A DNA stretch of 64,000 nucleotides from Buttiauxella agrestis ATCC 33320 (GTDB lineage Bacteria; Pseudomonadota; Gammaproteobacteria; Enterobacterales; Enterobacteriaceae): contig JALKFA010000001.1 of assembly GCA_024169445.1 (NCBI GenBank), forward strand, positions 558,001-622,000. The letters run 5' to 3'. Of the stretch, positions 20,424 through 45,509 are shown piece by piece. Every line of letters begins with the position of its first letter. Positions within the stretch are counted from its first letter, which is position 1. Under the pieces are notes generated by a model, which was not told where the DNA came from, ran no database searches, and was given only the letters and a program-made list of their open reading frames with translations. The position numbers were made by a program, and so were the translations under genes.

Positions 20424-21713
20424 ATGAAAAAAACACTAAATCTTCGCAGTATGGCCGCACAGACGATTGAACAAGTTGTGGAAAAAGGTCAATCACTCAG
20501 TAATGTGCTGCCTGCGGCGCAACACAAAGTTTCTGATAAAGATAAAGCATTGCTTCAAGAGCTCTGTTTTGGTGTATTGCGCACTTTGCCGCAACTCGAA
20601 TGGCTGGTCAGCAAGTTGATGTCCCGCCCAATGACCGGTAAGCAACGCACCATTCACTATTTAATTATGGTGGGTTTTTATCAGCTGCTTTATACCAGAA
20701 TTCCTGCCCATGCCGCTCTTGCAGAAACCGTTGAAGGTGCGGTTGCAATTAAACGTCAATCGCTCAAAGGTTTAATTAATGGCGTTCTGCGCCAGTTCCA
20801 GCGTCAGCAAGAAGAACTGATGGTAGAAGCCTCTAAACATGAGAGCCGTTTCCTGCATCCAACATGGCTACTGCAACGTTTGAAAAAATCCTATCCAAAT
20901 CAATGGCAATCCATAGTTGATGCGAATAATCAGCGCCCACCAATGTGGCTGCGTGTTAATCGCCAACACCATACTCGTGAAGAATGGATGGCGTTACTGG
21001 CTGAAAGCGAACTGGAAGGTCATATTCATCCTCAGTATCGCGATGCGGTACGCCTGGAAACGCCAGCACCTGTTCATACCTTACCTGGTTTTGAACAAGG
21101 GTGGGTTACCGTTCAGGATGCTTCAGCACAAGGTTCGGTAGATCTACTTGATCCGCAAAATGGTGAGATGATCCTTGATTTATGTGCAGCACCTGGCGGC
21201 AAGACGACTCATATTTTGGAAGCAGCCCCTAAAGCGCATGTGATGGCGGTCGACATTGATGAACAACGTCTGAAACGTGTACACGAAAACCTTCAGCGCC
21301 TGGGTATGACAGCAGATGTGAAATCTGGTGATGGACGATTTCCTGAACAATGGTGCGGCAACCAACAATTTGACCGTATTCTTCTTGATGCTCCTTGCTC
21401 AGCTACCGGTGTTATTCGCCGCCATCCAGATATCAAGTGGTTGCGCCGTGACAGGGACATTGCTGAATTAGCTGAGTTGCAGAAAGAGATTCTTGAGGCT
21501 ATTTGGCCAAGACTAAAATCGGGTGGCACACTGGTTTATGCTACCTGCTCTATCCTGCCAGAAGAAAACTGGCAACAGGTAGCGGCTTTCCTGGCACAGC
21601 ATCCGGAAGCACAACTGGTTGAAACCGGTACGCCTGAAAAACCAGGGATCCAGAATCTCCCTTCTCCGGAAGATGGTGATGGCTTCTTTTACGCTAAGCT
21701 AATTAAAAGCTGA
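20424..21713 (+). CDS. rsmB: 16S rRNA m5C967 methyltransferase
   Basis: Methylates C967 of 16S rRNA with S-adenosylmethionine. The 429 residues from the ATG at 20424 equal E. coli RsmB; a GTG two codons earlier is the other possible start. An N-terminal NusB-like RNA-binding domain (residues 1-140, [19 protein letters not shown]) is followed by the Rossmann methyltransferase fold with [28 protein letters not shown] and [10 protein letters not shown]. The two Cys in the last two motifs are the nucleophile and the release base of the m5C mechanism. Confidence 0.95.
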   Translation: MKKTLNLRSMAAQTIEQVVEKGQSLSNVLPAAQHKVSDKDKALLQELCFGVLRTLPQLEWLVSKLMSRPMTGKQRTIHYLIMVGFYQLLYTRIPAHAALAETVEGAVAIKRQSLKGLINGVLRQFQRQQEELMVEASKHESRFLHPTWLLQRLKKSYPNQWQSIVDANNQRPPMWLRVNRQHHTREEWMALLAESELEGHIHPQYRDAVRLETPAPVHTLPGFEQGWVTVQDASAQGSVDLLDPQNGEMILDLCAAPGGKTTHILEAAPKAHVMAVDIDEQRLKRVHENLQRLGMTADVKSGDGRFPEQWCGNQQFDRILLDAPCSATGVIRRHPDIKWLRRDRDIAELAELQKEILEAIWPRLKSGGTLVYATCSILPEENWQQVAAFLAQHPEAQLVETGTPEKPGIQNLPSPEDGDGFFYAKLIKS

Positions 21714-21761
21714 TTCAGGTTTGCTGAGTCTTAGGTTTCATCACAAATGAAGCTATAAAAA

Positions 21762-23138
21762 ATGAAAATAATCATTCTCGGTGCGGGCCAGGTCGGCGGC
21801 ACACTGGCAGAAAACCTGGTAGGTGAAAACAACGACATTACTGTTGTTGATACCAATCAAGATCGTCTGCGCAGCTTGCAAGATAAGTTTGATTTACGCG
21901 TTGTGCAGGGGCATGGCTCGCATCCACGCGTTTTGCGTGAAGCCGGCGCAGATGATGCCGATATGCTGGTCGCAGTAACCAGTTCGGACGAAACGAATAT
22001 GATTGCCTGCCAGGTAGCGTATTCGCTTTTTAATACTCCAAATCGTATTGCGCGTATCCGTGCTCCAGATTATGTGAGGGATGCCGAGCGCTTATTTAAC
22101 GCCGAAGCGGTGCCAATTGACCACCTAATCGCACCTGAACAGCTAGTTATCGACAATATCTATCGCCTTATTGAGTATCCTGGTGCGCTACAGGTTGTTA
22201 ATTTTGCCGAGGGAAAAGTTAGCCTTGCAGTGGTGAAAGCCTATTATGGCGGCCCGTTAGTGGGCAATGCACTTTCTACTATGCGTGAGCATATGCCGCA
22301 TATTGAAACTCGCGTTGCTGCTATTTTCCGACACGACAGGCCAATTCGTCCGCAAGGTTCAACTATTGTTGAAGCTGGGGACGAAGTATTTTTCATTGCC
22401 GCTTCTCAGCATATTCGAGCGGTAATGAGTGAATTACAACGGCTCGAGAAACCCTATAAACGTATCATGCTGGTCGGTGGAGGGAATATTGGGGCGGGTC
22501 TCGCGCAACGTCTTGAAAAAGACTACAGCGTTAAACTCATTGAGCGTGATTCGCAACGCGCGGCCGAACTGGCTGAAATGTTGCAAAACACTATTGTTTT
22601 CTATGGTGATGCCTCAGATCAGGAATTATTAGCCGAAGAACATATTGAACAAGTCGATTTGTTTATTGCCGTCACTAACGACGATGAAGCAAATATTATG
22701 TCCGCGATGCTAGCGAAACGTATGGGTGCCAAGAAAGTTATGGTGCTTATCCAGCGCAAAGCCTACGTTGACCTGGTTCAAGGTAGCGTGATTGATATTG
22801 CTATTTCACCACAACAAGCCACCATTTCGGCTTTGCTCGGGCACGTGCGTAAAGCCGATATCGTCGGTGTTTCCTCTCTGCGTCGAGGTGTAGCTGAAGC
22901 GATTGAAGCCGTTGCTCATGGTGATGAAAGTACTTCACGAGTTGTCGGTCGTTCAATTGATGAAATAAAACTTCCACCAGGAACAATTATTGGCGCAGTT
23001 GTACGTGGTAATGACGTCATGATCGCTAATGACAATTTGCGTATTGAACAAGGCGACCATGTAATTATGTTCCTGACAGATAAGAAATTTGTCAGCGATG
23101 TAGAAAGATTGTTCCAACCAAGCCCATTCTTCTTGTAA
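21762..23138 (+). CDS. trkA: Trk system potassium uptake protein TrkA
   Basis: A peripheral membrane regulator that gates the TrkH/TrkG potassium channels by binding NAD(H) or ATP. The 458 residues match E. coli TrkA. There are two tandem RCK halves, each with a dinucleotide fold ([15 protein letters not shown] at residue 5 and [15 protein letters not shown] near 237) and a TrkA_C domain. It is the last gene of def-fmt-rsmB-trkA. A 7-bp hairpin (23145-23167) follows the stop but has no T run. Confidence 0.96.
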   Translation: MKIIILGAGQVGGTLAENLVGENNDITVVDTNQDRLRSLQDKFDLRVVQGHGSHPRVLREAGADDADMLVAVTSSDETNMIACQVAYSLFNTPNRIARIRAPDYVRDAERLFNAEAVPIDHLIAPEQLVIDNIYRLIEYPGALQVVNFAEGKVSLAVVKAYYGGPLVGNALSTMREHMPHIETRVAAIFRHDRPIRPQGSTIVEAGDEVFFIAASQHIRAVMSELQRLEKPYKRIMLVGGGNIGAGLAQRLEKDYSVKLIERDSQRAAELAEMLQNTIVFYGDASDQELLAEEHIEQVDLFIAVTNDDEANIMSAMLAKRMGAKKVMVLIQRKAYVDLVQGSVIDIAISPQQATISALLGHVRKADIVGVSSLRRGVAEAIEAVAHGDESTSRVVGRSIDEIKLPPGTIIGAVVRGNDVMIANDNLRIEQGDHVIMFLTDKKFVSDVERLFQPSPFFL

Positions 23139-23298
23139 TACTATTTGGCGGGGAATTTCTCCGCCAAGCTATTCCAACAATTCTAAAAACCACCATGTTA
23201 TTAAGGAATTAGCATCAAAATCTTATTACCATAATGTAATGGCAATCGGGTTATCATTTGTTAAACTTATTAACGTCAGCCAGTACAAGGAGAGAAAA

Positions 23299-23712
23299 AT
23301 GAGCATGTTAAAAGAATTCCGCGAATTTGCTATGCGTGGGAACGTTGTAGATTTGGCAGTGGGTGTGATTATTGGGGCAGCATTCGGGAAAATTGTTTCA
23401 TCATTGGTTGCGGATATTATTATGCCGCCACTTGGATTGCTGATTGGGGGCGTTGATTTTAAGCAATTCGCCTTAATTCTACGACCTGCGGCTGGTGATA
23501 TTCCAGCAGTGGTTATGCATTACGGTATCTTTATTCAAAATATCTTTGATTTCGTGATTGTTGCTTTCGCAATTTTCCTGGCAATCAAAGGAATGAATCA
23601 ATTGAACCGCAAAAAAATAGAAGAACCTGCAGCGCCAGCGGCACCAACTAAAGAAGAAGTATTACTTAGCGAAATCCGCGACCTGCTAAAACAACAGAAT
23701 GAGCGAGTTTAA
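23299..23712 (+). CDS. mscL: Large-conductance mechanosensitive channel
   Basis: A homopentameric inner-membrane emergency valve that opens under hypo-osmotic shock. The 137-residue product from ATG 23299 (AAGGAGAG a few bases upstream) matches the 136-residue E. coli protein; the open frame begins 20 codons earlier without a ribosome-binding site. It has an amphipathic N-terminus ([15 protein letters not shown]), pore helix M1 ([22 protein letters not shown]), the LLIGGVDF loop, helix M2 near 75-100, and a C-terminal helical bundle. Its 3' end overlaps arfA by 47 bp on the opposite strand. Confidence 0.95.
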   Translation: MSMLKEFREFAMRGNVVDLAVGVIIGAAFGKIVSSLVADIIMPPLGLLIGGVDFKQFALILRPAAGDIPAVVMHYGIFIQNIFDFVIVAFAIFLAIKGMNQLNRKKIEEPAAPAAPTKEEVLLSEIRDLLKQQNERV

Positions 23713-23929
23713 TTGCGCTAATTAAACGAGGAAGGCCAGTGGTAAAAAAGCAATTTGCTTGTTTGCCACTGGCCTCCCAGTTACCTTTTTTACCATGCTT
23801 AACAGTACGCTGATAGCTTCCCTTCCCTTTCTTATTCTGCTCAACTCGCTGACGAAACAGCGGGTCATGTAACAAAGCCTCAATGGCATTATCTTTGATG
23901 ACCCCTTTCTTATGCTGGTATTTACTCAT
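23666..23929 (-). CDS. arfA: Alternative ribosome-rescue factor ArfA
   Basis: Rescues ribosomes stalled on non-stop mRNA by recruiting RF2 when tmRNA is unavailable. Starting at ATG 23929 the frame has 87 codons, against 72 in E. coli. The N-terminal part is highly conserved ([15 protein letters not shown], then [11 protein letters not shown] and [12 protein letters not shown]). A long hairpin inside the end of the reading frame (23733-23775) is probably cut by RNase III or terminates transcription, so the natural mRNA lacks a stop codon and the product is normally tmRNA-tagged. This is the known self-control of arfA in E. coli. The codons beyond the hairpin, which overlap mscL, may never be translated. 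Confidence 0.9.
   Translation of the reverse strand: MSKYQHKKGVIKDNAIEALLHDPLFRQRVEQNKKGKGSYQRTVKHGKKGNWEASGKQANCFFTTGLPRLISAIKLAHSVVLAGRGFR
23733..23775 (-). promoter_or_regulatory. arfA internal hairpin (RNase III site/terminator)
   Basis: Arms AGGCCAGTGG (23733-23742) and CCACTGGCCT (23766-23775) pair perfectly around a 23-base loop with an A/T tract. It lies inside the arfA frame and would leave a non-stop message. Confidence 0.8.
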
Positions 23930-23991
23930 ACAAACTCCAGATTGTTTAAAATAACGGCGCAAGTGTATGCCCGTATTTGCTGAATCGCAAT

Positions 23992-24411
23992 TTATTCTTT
24001 TCTCCGACTTGCACCTTGTTCAAGGGCCTCAAGAATTGAACAATATGCAGTGCTGTGAGCACTTCCACAACAAGCATCATTGAGTCTCTGCAACGATCGT
24101 CGCATATGCTGAAGTTCTTTTATTTTAGACTCTACTTCTACAAGTCTCGACTGCACGATGCTCTTTGACTCCTGACACGTGTGATGTTCAGGATCAATTC
24201 GGATCGACAACAACTCGCGGATAGTTTCCAGTGTAAAACCTAATTGCTTGGCGTAACGAATGAACTTCAGACGTTGCAAATCACTTTCACTATAAAGCCG
24301 AAAACCACCTTCAGTTCTGACTTCATGATCCATCATTTGCTGTTTTTCATAGTAACGTATGGTGTCAGGAGTTACATCCGCCAGTCTGGCCAACTCTCCA
24401 ATGCGAAACAT
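23992..24411 (-). CDS. zntR: Zn(II)-responsive regulator ZntR
   Basis: A MerR-family activator that twists the zntA promoter when zinc is in excess. It has 139 residues from ATG 24411; an ATG two codons upstream is possible. The N-terminal helix-turn-helix [21 protein letters not shown] is followed by a dimerisation coiled coil. The zinc ligands known from E. coli, Cys79, Cys114, Cys115, His119 and Cys124, are all present ([19 protein letters not shown]). The start lies just after the yhdN stop, so the two form an operon. The zntA target is not in this window. Confidence 0.96.
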   Translation of the reverse strand: MFRIGELARLADVTPDTIRYYEKQQMMDHEVRTEGGFRLYSESDLQRLKFIRYAKQLGFTLETIRELLSIRIDPEHHTCQESKSIVQSRLVEVESKIKELQHMRRSLQRLNDACCGSAHSTAYCSILEALEQGASRRKE

Positions 24412-24417
24412 GATCAT

Positions 24418-24786
24418 TCATTCCTCATCAATTTTATGAAGTAATTTGTCGGCATATTCACCGCGAAGAAAATCGGTGCTCATACCTGCCTGTTGCAGTT
24501 TTAACTCAAGTAATGCCAGTTTCTTACTTATACCCAGGTACTCTGAATTTTCTCGATCAATTGAATGAAGAAGCTCATTTAGCTCAATGGCATCTTTTCG
24601 TTGCTGGAGTACCGGAGGTAAACAACCCGAGTTTTTCAAAATACGCCAGGCTACTCGAAGCTCTGGTGGAATAAATGAATCATCGTCGAGTTTAAGAGGA
24701 GCACCGGAGCCCCGTAGAGAGTCAAACTCCCCATTGCGTTGCGCATCAAGAATATGACGTTCTGACCACTGGTCGATTAACCACAT
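24418..24786 (-). CDS. yhdN: DUF1992 (DnaJ-C-terminal-like) protein YhdN
   Basis: A 122-residue protein, the same length as E. coli YhdN. The core MWLIDQWSERHILDAQRNGEFDSL with GSGAPLKLDDDS is the conserved DUF1992 signature. The function is not established. It is transcribed with zntR, whose start it nearly overlaps, and is separated from rplQ by a terminator. Confidence 0.9.
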   Translation of the reverse strand: MWLIDQWSERHILDAQRNGEFDSLRGSGAPLKLDDDSFIPPELRVAWRILKNSGCLPPVLQQRKDAIELNELLHSIDRENSEYLGISKKLALLELKLQQAGMSTDFLRGEYADKLLHKIDEE

Positions 24787-24861
24787 AACTTATGTCGGCG
24801 TTTGTTAGAGATGAAATAAAGATACGATGAATTGATGCATGAAGGGAAACTACAGATATAA

Positions 24862-24885
24862 AAAAACCGGGCAAGCCCGGTTTTT
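24862..24885 (-). terminator. Terminator of the alpha (rpsM-rplQ) operon
   Basis: CCGGGC (24867-24872) and GCCCGG (24875-24880) form a tight stem flanked by A and T runs. It is 16 bp after the rplQ stop on the minus strand and symmetrical enough to work in both directions. Confidence 0.92.
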
Positions 24886-24900
24886 CCATGTTACTACAGA

Positions 24901-25311
<411 letters not shown>

Positions 25312-25327
25312 TTAACCTGTGATCCGG

Positions 25328-26317
25328 TTACTCGTCAGCGATGCTTGCCGGTGGCCAGTTTTCCAGGCGCATGCCCAGAGACAAACCACGGGAAGCCAGC
25401 ACATCTTTAATCTCAGTAAGAGATTTTTTACCCAAGTTAGGCGTTTTGAGCAGCTCAACTTCGGTACGCTGTACCAGATCACCGATATAGTGGATAGCTT
25501 CTGCCTTAAGGCAGTTAGCAGAGCGGACAGTCAATTCCAGATCGTCAACAGGGCGCAGCAGGATCGGATCGAATTCTGGTTTCTCTTCTTTAACTTCTGG
25601 CTGACGTACATCACGTAAATCAACGAAAGCTTCAAGTTGTTCAGCCAGAATGGTTGCCGCACGACGAATCGCCTCTTCAGGATCGATTGTGCCGTTGGTT
25701 TCCATTTCGATGACCAGCTTATCCAGGTCGGTGCGCTGTTCTACACGCGCAGCTTCAACATTGTAGGCAATTCGCTCTACAGGGCTGTAGCAGGCGTCGA
25801 CCAGCAGACGGCCGATTGGGCGCTCATCTTCTTCCGAATGAATTCGGGCAGAGGCCGGCACGTAACCGCGACCGCGCTGAACTTTGATACGCATACTAAT
25901 AGATGCGTTCTCATCGGTCAGGTGGCAGATCACATGCTGCGGCTTGACGATTTCGACATCACCATCATGGGTGATATCGGCTGCAGTCACAGGGCCAATG
26001 CCAGACTTATTCAGAGTAAGAATAACATCATCTTTACCTTGAACTCTCACCGCCAGCCCTTTCAGGTTGAGCAGGATTTCCAGGATATCCTCCTGAACGC
26101 CTTCTTTGGTGCTGTACTCGTGTAGTACACCATCAATCTCAACCTCTGTCACCGCGCAACCCGGCATCGATGAGAGCAGAATACGGCGCAGTGCATTACC
26201 AAGAGTATGGCCAAAGCCACGCTCTAAAGGCTCAAGGGTCACCTTGGCGTGCGTCGAACTCACTTGCTCGATATCTACCAGGCGCGGTTTTAGAAACTCT
26301 GTCACAGAACCCTGCAT
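25328..26317 (-). CDS. rpoA: RNA polymerase alpha subunit
   Basis: 329 residues, identical in length to E. coli. The N-terminal domain (1-235) dimerises and assembles beta and beta'. The C-terminal domain (about 250-329) binds UP elements and activators such as Crp and Fis, both encoded in this window. The residues that contact DNA and Crp lie in the stretch [17 protein letters not shown], with Arg265 in the expected place. It lies between rpsD and rplQ. Confidence 0.99.
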
Positions 26318-26342
26318 TGTGTCCTCTCTTTGGTACTAAGCT

Positions 26343-26981
<639 letters not shown>

Positions 26982-26994
26982 CTAAAAACGAGCG

Positions 26995-27387
<393 letters not shown>

Positions 27388-27400
27388 TCAATCACCCCGA

Positions 27401-27880
<480 letters not shown>

Positions 27881-27903
27881 TGCAAGAAAAATATGCGAGA
27901 TAA

Positions 27904-28047
<144 letters not shown>

Positions 28048-28050
28048 CTA

Positions 28051-29382
28051 TTAACGGCCGTAGCCTTTCAGATTCGCTTTCTTCAATGCAGACTCGTACT
28101 GACTAGACATCATCAGAGTTTGCACTTGAGCCATAAAGTCCATGATAACCACGACAACAATGAGCAGCGAGGTTCCACCGAAGTAGAAAGGCACTTTCAT
28201 TGCGTCACGCATGAACTCCGGGATTAGGCAGATAAAGGTAATGTACAACGCACCAACCAAGGTCAGGCGGGTCATTACTTTATCAATATACTTCGCCGTT
28301 TGTTCTCCCGGACGAATTCCTGGTACAAATGCACCGGACTTCTTCAGGTTATCTGCTGTTTCACGAGGGTTGAAAACCAACGCCGTATAGAAGAAACAGA
28401 AGAAGATGATTGCAGACGCATAGAGTAACACATAAAGCGGTTGCCCAGGCTGCAAATACAGCGAAATTGTAGTCAGCCAGTTCCAACCGGTTCCGCCCCC
28501 AAACCACGATGCAATCGTTGCAGGGAACAGAATAATACTGGAAGCAAAGATTGCTGGAATAACACCAGCCATATTCACTTTCAGCGGTAAATGCGTGCTC
28601 TGCGCAGCATAGACACGACGACCTTGTTGACGTTTTGCGTAGTTTACCACAATGCGGCGTTGACCACGTTCAACAAAAACAACGAAGAAGGTCACTGCGA
28701 ATACTAGTACTGCAACCAACAGCAACAGAAGGAAGTGCAGGTCGCCTTGCCTTGCTTGCTCGATAGTATGGCCAACGGCCGGCGGCAAACCCGCAACAAT
28801 ACCAGCGAAGATTATGATTGAGATACCGTTGCCGATACCACGCTCAGTAATCTGTTCGCCCAGCCACATAAGGAACATCGTTCCCGTGACAAGACTCACA
28901 ACAGCGGTGAAGTAGAATGCAAAGCCTGGGTTTAACACCAGGCCCTGCATACCAGGCATATTCGGTAAACCGGTAGCAATACCGATCGACTGGAATATTG
29001 CCAGCACCAGAGTTCCGTAACGGGTGTACTGACTAATCTTACGACGGCCAGATTCCCCTTCCTTCTTCAACTCTGCTAACGCTGGGTGAACCACCGTTAA
29101 CAGCTGGATAATAATCGATGCCGAAATATACGGCATGATACCCAATGCAAAGATAGAAGCACGGCTGAGAGCACCACCAGAGAACATGTTAAACATTTCA
29201 ATGATAGTGCCTCGCTGTTGCTCAAGCAGTTTGGCAAGTACAGCGGCATCAATACCAGGGATCGGAATAAAAGAGCCAATGCGGAAAACAATCAGCGCAC
29301 CGATAACAAACATCAGTCTGCGTTTCAGCTCACCTAGCCCGCCTTTAGCACTTTGAAAATCTAATCCCGGTTGCTTTGCCAT
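28051..29382 (-). CDS. secY: Protein translocase subunit SecY
   Basis: The central channel of the Sec translocon in the inner membrane, together with SecE and SecG. The 443-residue, ten-helix protein equals E. coli SecY. The cytoplasmic loop with the ribosome/SecA contact ([22 protein letters not shown]) and the plug-region residues near 60-75 are recognisable. It is translated between rplO and rpmJ in the spc operon. Confidence 0.99.
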   Translation of the reverse strand: MAKQPGLDFQSAKGGLGELKRRLMFVIGALIVFRIGSFIPIPGIDAAVLAKLLEQQRGTIIEMFNMFSGGALSRASIFALGIMPYISASIIIQLLTVVHPALAELKKEGESGRRKISQYTRYGTLVLAIFQSIGIATGLPNMPGMQGLVLNPGFAFYFTAVVSLVTGTMFLMWLGEQITERGIGNGISIIIFAGIVAGLPPAVGHTIEQARQGDLHFLLLLLVAVLVFAVTFFVVFVERGQRRIVVNYAKRQQGRRVYAAQSTHLPLKVNMAGVIPAIFASSIILFPATIASWFGGGTGWNWLTTISLYLQPGQPLYVLLYASAIIFFCFFYTALVFNPRETADNLKKSGAFVPGIRPGEQTAKYIDKVMTRLTLVGALYITFICLIPEFMRDAMKVPFYFGGTSLLIVVVVIMDFMAQVQTLMMSSQYESALKKANLKGYGR

Positions 29383-29389
29383 CTGCTAC

Positions 29390-30523
<1,134 letters not shown>

Positions 30524-30528
30524 CTACC

Positions 30529-30891
<363 letters not shown>

Positions 30892-31425
30892 TTACTTCTT
30901 CTTAGCCTCTTTGGTACGCACGACTTCGTCGGCGTAACGAACACCCTTGCCTTTATAAGGCTCAGGACGACGGTAGGCGCGCAGATCAGCAGCCACTTGT
31001 CCAATCATCTGCTTATCAGCGCCTTTCAGCACGATTTCAGTTTGAGTTGGACATTCAGCAGTGATTCCCGCTGGCAGAGCATGTTCAACAGGATGAGAGA
31101 AGCCCAGGGCCAAACTCACCGCATTGCCTTTAACTGCTGCACGATAACCTACACCAACCAGCTGCAGCTTCTTAGTGAAGCCTTCGGTAACACCGATAAC
31201 CATTGCATTTAACAGCGCACGAGTGGTACCCGCTTGGGCCCACGCGTTAGCAAAACCTTCGCGTGGAGCGAAAGTCAGTGCATTATCAGCGTGTTTAACT
31301 TCAACAGCATCGTTGATTGTACGAGTCAGCTCGCCGTTCTTACCTTTGATCGAAATAACCTGACCGTTGAGTTTTACCTCTACGCCAGCAGGAATAACGA
31401 CCGGTGCTTTAGCAACACGAGACAT
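30892..31425 (-). CDS. rplF: 50S ribosomal protein L6
   Basis: 177 residues with two related alpha/beta domains and the C-terminal signature [13 protein letters not shown]. It sits near the sarcin-ricin loop, where EF-Tu and EF-G (encoded downstream in this window) dock. It lies 13 bp after rpsH. Confidence 0.99.
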   Translation of the reverse strand: MSRVAKAPVVIPAGVEVKLNGQVISIKGKNGELTRTINDAVEVKHADNALTFAPREGFANAWAQAGTTRALLNAMVIGVTEGFTKKLQLVGVGYRAAVKGNAVSLALGFSHPVEHALPAGITAECPTQTEIVLKGADKQMIGQVAADLRAYRRPEPYKGKGVRYADEVVRTKEAKKK

Positions 31426-31438
31426 TTTATTCCTCCAA

Positions 31439-31837
<399 letters not shown>

Positions 31838-31861
31838 TTACTCCCGTGATTCAATTGGATA

Positions 31862-32167
31862 TTACCAGCTAGCCTTCTTCAAGCCAGGTACTTCACCGCG
31901 CATAGCGGCTTCACGAAGCTTGATACGGCTCAACCCGAATTTGCCCACATAACCATGCGGACGACCAGTTTGGCGGCAGCGGTTACGCTGACGGGACGGG
32001 CTGGAATCACGCGGCAGAGACTGCAGCTTAAGAACAGCATCCCAACGATCTTCGTCGGATGAGTTCACACCAGAGATGATAGCTTTCAATTCCTCGCGTT
32101 TAGCGCGGTATTTGTCGGCCAGTTTCACGCGAACGACTTCGCGTGCTTTCATCGATTGCTTAGCCAT
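31862..32167 (-). CDS. rpsN: 30S ribosomal protein S14
   Basis: 101 residues from ATG 32167 ([15 protein letters not shown]). The long open frame upstream of this is only the reverse side of rplE and is not coding. It is the zinc-less (C-) form: no CxxC ribbon is present, and the [13 protein letters not shown] segment is the E. coli type. It lies 13 bp after rplE. Confidence 0.98.
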   Translation of the reverse strand: MAKQSMKAREVVRVKLADKYRAKREELKAIISGVNSSDEDRWDAVLKLQSLPRDSSPSRQRNRCRQTGRPHGYVGKFGLSRIKLREAAMRGEVPGLKKASW

Positions 32168-32180
32168 TAGTAACCCTACC

Positions 32181-33443
<1,263 letters not shown>

Positions 33444-33511
33444 CTAATGTCAACTACTACTTCGGGACCCATAATTAGGTCGTTAAAAAGCCCCATAAAC
33501 GAGGGCGCGGC

Positions 33512-33517
33512 ATTATA
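33512..33517 (-). promoter_or_regulatory. spc operon promoter (extended -10)
   Basis: Minus strand TGT-TATAAT, an extended -10, followed by GC-rich GCCGCGCC. The -35 is weak, as in the E. coli spc promoter, which this region matches closely. The start would lie about 75 bp before rplN. Confidence 0.8.
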
Positions 33518-33547
33518 ACACCGGTTCCTGAATATGGGTAGAAAAAA

Positions 33548-33574
33548 TAAACGGCTCATTTACTGAGCCGTTTA
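33548..33574 (-). terminator. Terminator of the S10 operon
   Basis: An 11-bp perfect stem (TAAACGGCTCA 33548-33558 with TGAGCCGTTTA 33564-33574) with a 5-base loop is followed on the minus strand by TTTTTT. It separates rpsQ from the spc promoter. Confidence 0.92.
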
Positions 33575-33597
33575 TTCGTTAGACAAAGCTCACTGTA

Positions 33598-35525
<1,928 letters not shown>

Positions 35526-35529
35526 CTAC

Positions 35530-35811
<282 letters not shown>

Positions 35812-35824
35812 TTATCCTCTAAAA

Positions 35825-38220
<2,396 letters not shown>

Positions 38221-38239
38221 TCAATCGTCAATGACCTGA

Positions 38240-38937
<698 letters not shown>

Positions 38938-39450
38938 ATGCTTATAGTCCCTTCTCTTCCGGCATTCCTTTTTATTGGCCTGCACATTGGCTGTCTATTG
39001 CGTTTAGCATGGGTCGATTATCATTGCCTGCTTCTACCAGATAGATTGACGTACCCTCTGCTTTGGTCTGGTTTACTTTATCAAGTCTGTTTTTCCACTG
39101 ACCATTTGTCGGAATGTGTAATAGGTGCAATTGCTGGGTATATGATTTTATGGATGCTTTACTGGATTTACTTTCTTTGGCGCAAGGTCGAGGGCATTGG
39201 CCACGGTGATATGAAGCTTTTGGCTGCACTAGGGGCATGGCATGGATGGCAAAGTCTGGGTTGGATTATATTTGCTGCAGCGATGACTGGACTAATATGG
39301 GCATTAATAACACGAGTTTATCGGAAGAATTACGTGTTACTGACTACCACTCCGCTACCTTTCGGACCAAACCTTGCGATAGCGGGTGGTTCTATAGGGT
39401 GGATATGCACTTCCTTCCCACAGTTTAAAGAACTCAGTTTCCTTCTTTGA
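38938..39450 (+). CDS. gspO: Prepilin peptidase (GspO-like), short form
   Basis: A membrane aspartic protease of family A24. The two catalytic Asp are present: Asp27 in [11 protein letters not shown] and Asp91 in the GIGHGD motif. About five membrane segments are visible. At 170 residues it is shorter than E. coli GspO (225). It lacks the N-terminal helix and cytoplasmic region of full enzymes, and an in-frame stop at 38920-38922 prevents extension. In E. coli gspO is the last gene of the type II secretion cluster just before bfr; here no other gsp gene is present. It may be a degraded remnant or a peptidase-only enzyme for pilins elsewhere. Its end overlaps bfr by 17 bp. Confidence 0.8.
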   Translation: MLIVPSLPAFLFIGLHIGCLLRLAWVDYHCLLLPDRLTYPLLWSGLLYQVCFSTDHLSECVIGAIAGYMILWMLYWIYFLWRKVEGIGHGDMKLLAALGAWHGWQSLGWIIFAAAMTGLIWALITRVYRKNYVLLTTTPLPFGPNLAIAGGSIGWICTSFPQFKELSFLL

Positions 39451-39910
39451 TTTGCGACTGAAGATAATTCTGCAAACCAATTTTAGAAATGAGGTCCAAT
39501 TCAGTTTCCAGCCAGTCAATATGATGCTCTTCTTCAGTAAGAATTTGGATGAGCATATCGCGACTGACATAATCATGAATGGTATCTGCGTAAGCAATAG
39601 CCTCACGTAAATCTTTGGCACCATCCAGTTCTAGTTTGAGATCAGACTGAAGCATTTCTTCAACATCTTCACCGATATGAAGTTTGCCTAAGTCTTGCAG
39701 GTTAGGAATGCCTTCGAGGAACAAAATACGCTCGATATATTTATCGGCGTGTTTCATTTCATCAATGGATTCGTGATATTCAACTTCGTTGAGGCGCATT
39801 AAACCCCAGTTTTTGAACATTCTCGCATGGAGAAAATACTGATTGATCGCGACAAGCTCGTTTCCCAATAATTTATTGAGATAATTTATTATCTTAATAT
39901 CACCTTTCAT
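39434..39910 (-). CDS. bfr: Bacterioferritin
   Basis: A 24-subunit haem-containing iron-storage protein. It has 158 residues. All di-iron ligands are present: Glu18, Glu51, His54, Glu94, Glu127 and His130; Met52 binds haem between subunits. It follows bfd on the same strand. Confidence 0.98.
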   Translation of the reverse strand: MKGDIKIINYLNKLLGNELVAINQYFLHARMFKNWGLMRLNEVEYHESIDEMKHADKYIERILFLEGIPNLQDLGKLHIGEDVEEMLQSDLKLELDGAKDLREAIAYADTIHDYVSRDMLIQILTEEEHHIDWLETELDLISKIGLQNYLQSQIKEGN

Positions 39911-39982
39911 TTTTTACTCCCTCCGCTTCCACTACATGAAGCGTAGATGTAGCACGGAGTAAGTCAAAAAAAAGTGACTGGC

Positions 39983-40177
39983 TTAGGCAATCTCTTTAAA
40001 TTCTGGGATCTGCAATAGCTCTTCTTGCATGATTTCTCGTGCTGCGCGAATGCACTTGCCACACTGGTTACCCACTGGCACAAACTTGCGAAGCTGCTGG
40101 AAAGATTGTGGATGAAACTGGCGTACAGCCTGCCGAATTTTTTTATCACTAACACCATTACACAAACAAACGTACAT
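39983..40177 (-). CDS. bfd: Bacterioferritin-associated ferredoxin
   Basis: A 64-residue [2Fe-2S] protein that reduces the Bfr iron core to release iron. Cluster ligands Cys4, Cys6, Cys39 and Cys42 are conserved (VCLCNGVSD, NQCGKC). It lies 72 bp upstream of bfr. Confidence 0.97.
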   Translation of the reverse strand: MYVCLCNGVSDKKIRQAVRQFHPQSFQQLRKFVPVGNQCGKCIRAAREIMQEELLQIPEFKEIA

Positions 40178-40280
40178 AAGTACTCCCGTTCAAATTACGC
40201 GCAAATTGTAAATGAGAATAGTTATGATTACAATAGCACACGCTTGTTTGATGCACGTGATAAGCGGCAAAAAATGCAAA

Positions 40281-40308
40281 AAAAAAGAGCGCCTGAGCGC
40301 TCTTTTTT
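40281..40308 (-). terminator. Terminator of the str operon (after tufA)
   Basis: GAGCGC (40287-40292) and GCGCTC (40297-40302) form a stem with long A and T runs on both sides. It lies just beyond the tufA stop. Confidence 0.92.
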
Positions 40309-40327
40309 CATACAAAGATATCAGCGA

Positions 40328-43709
<3,382 letters not shown>

Positions 43710-43793
43710 CTATATCCTGGGACGTTCATTTAAGTAACCCAAAGCGGGCAGCTTATGTGAAGCGCCCGCTTGGTGACTAACACTCCGAAGGGA

Positions 43794-44832
<1,039 letters not shown>

Positions 44833-44855
44833 GAAATATACAACAATCCTGGATT

Positions 44856-45143
44856 TTACCAGGTAATCTGCTGTTCGTGTTTAACTGTCAATCTGACGAA
44901 GTCAGTATAGCTGACCTTGCCTATGCTGGTTGAAATTTGAGCAGTTAAGCCGCGGGCCTCAATATCTTCCTGCAGAGCGTAGATAGAAATGGGGGCAGCG
45001 AGCAACAAATCAAGGGCCTTCGTTCCTGAGAGTGCGACAATAACCGCATCCTGAATCAATAACAACTCATCGCCTTGCTTAACGCAGCGCAGCATCGATT
45101 CTAGATCCGTATGAAAAGGTGAATGTTGTAAAATATGCAGCAT
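44856..45143 (-). CDS. tusB: Sulfur-relay protein TusB
   Basis: A 95-residue DsrH-like subunit of the TusBCD heterohexamer that hands sulfur from TusA to TusE for 2-thiouridine at tRNA position 34. It is the last of yheO-tusDCB; the str promoter starts inside or just after its end. Confidence 0.92.
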   Translation of the reverse strand: MLHILQHSPFHTDLESMLRCVKQGDELLLIQDAVIVALSGTKALDLLLAAPISIYALQEDIEARGLTAQISTSIGKVSYTDFVRLTVKHEQQITW

Positions 45144-45149
45144 GTAGCC

Positions 45150-45509
45150 TCAGAAGGTTAGCACGACATCAAACTGATGAAGCATTTCACCCAGCGAATC
45201 CGGTTCTAGCGGTTTTGCATCCAGAACCCACGCATTGTCTGGTGATAATCCCCGCTCACGGATAGAGGCAGCACAGAGATAACACTGTTCAATGTCATAT
45301 AACGGCAGTACACGAAATGTCGCGATGTAATCCCTGGCAAGAATAAGACCAGGCTGTTGCCCCGGAATCAGCTGCAATATTCCGTCACCAATGAAAAACA
45401 CCCCAATATCTTCTGTTAGTGCCGATGTTGCCAGCAAGGCATCTAACCCTTCCCGGCCAGCAGAGCTGCCATGGGGGGCTGATTTAAATACAAATGCCAC
45501 ACGCTTCAT
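45150..45509 (-). CDS. tusC: Sulfur-relay protein TusC
   Basis: A 119-residue DsrF-like subunit. The start is ATG 45509 ([14 protein letters not shown]), equal to E. coli; the open frame goes 8 codons further but into tusD. Conserved elements are [19 protein letters not shown] and [18 protein letters not shown]. Its start overlaps the tusD stop (TGATG). Confidence 0.93.
   Translation of the reverse strand: MKRVAFVFKSAPHGSSAGREGLDALLATSALTEDIGVFFIGDGILQLIPGQQPGLILARDYIATFRVLPLYDIEQCYLCAASIRERGLSPDNAWVLDAKPLEPDSLGEMLHQFDVVLTF

Noticed and set aside
23145-23167. Hairpin after trkA as a terminator
   Set aside because: The 7-bp stem is not followed by a T run, so termination is not supported.
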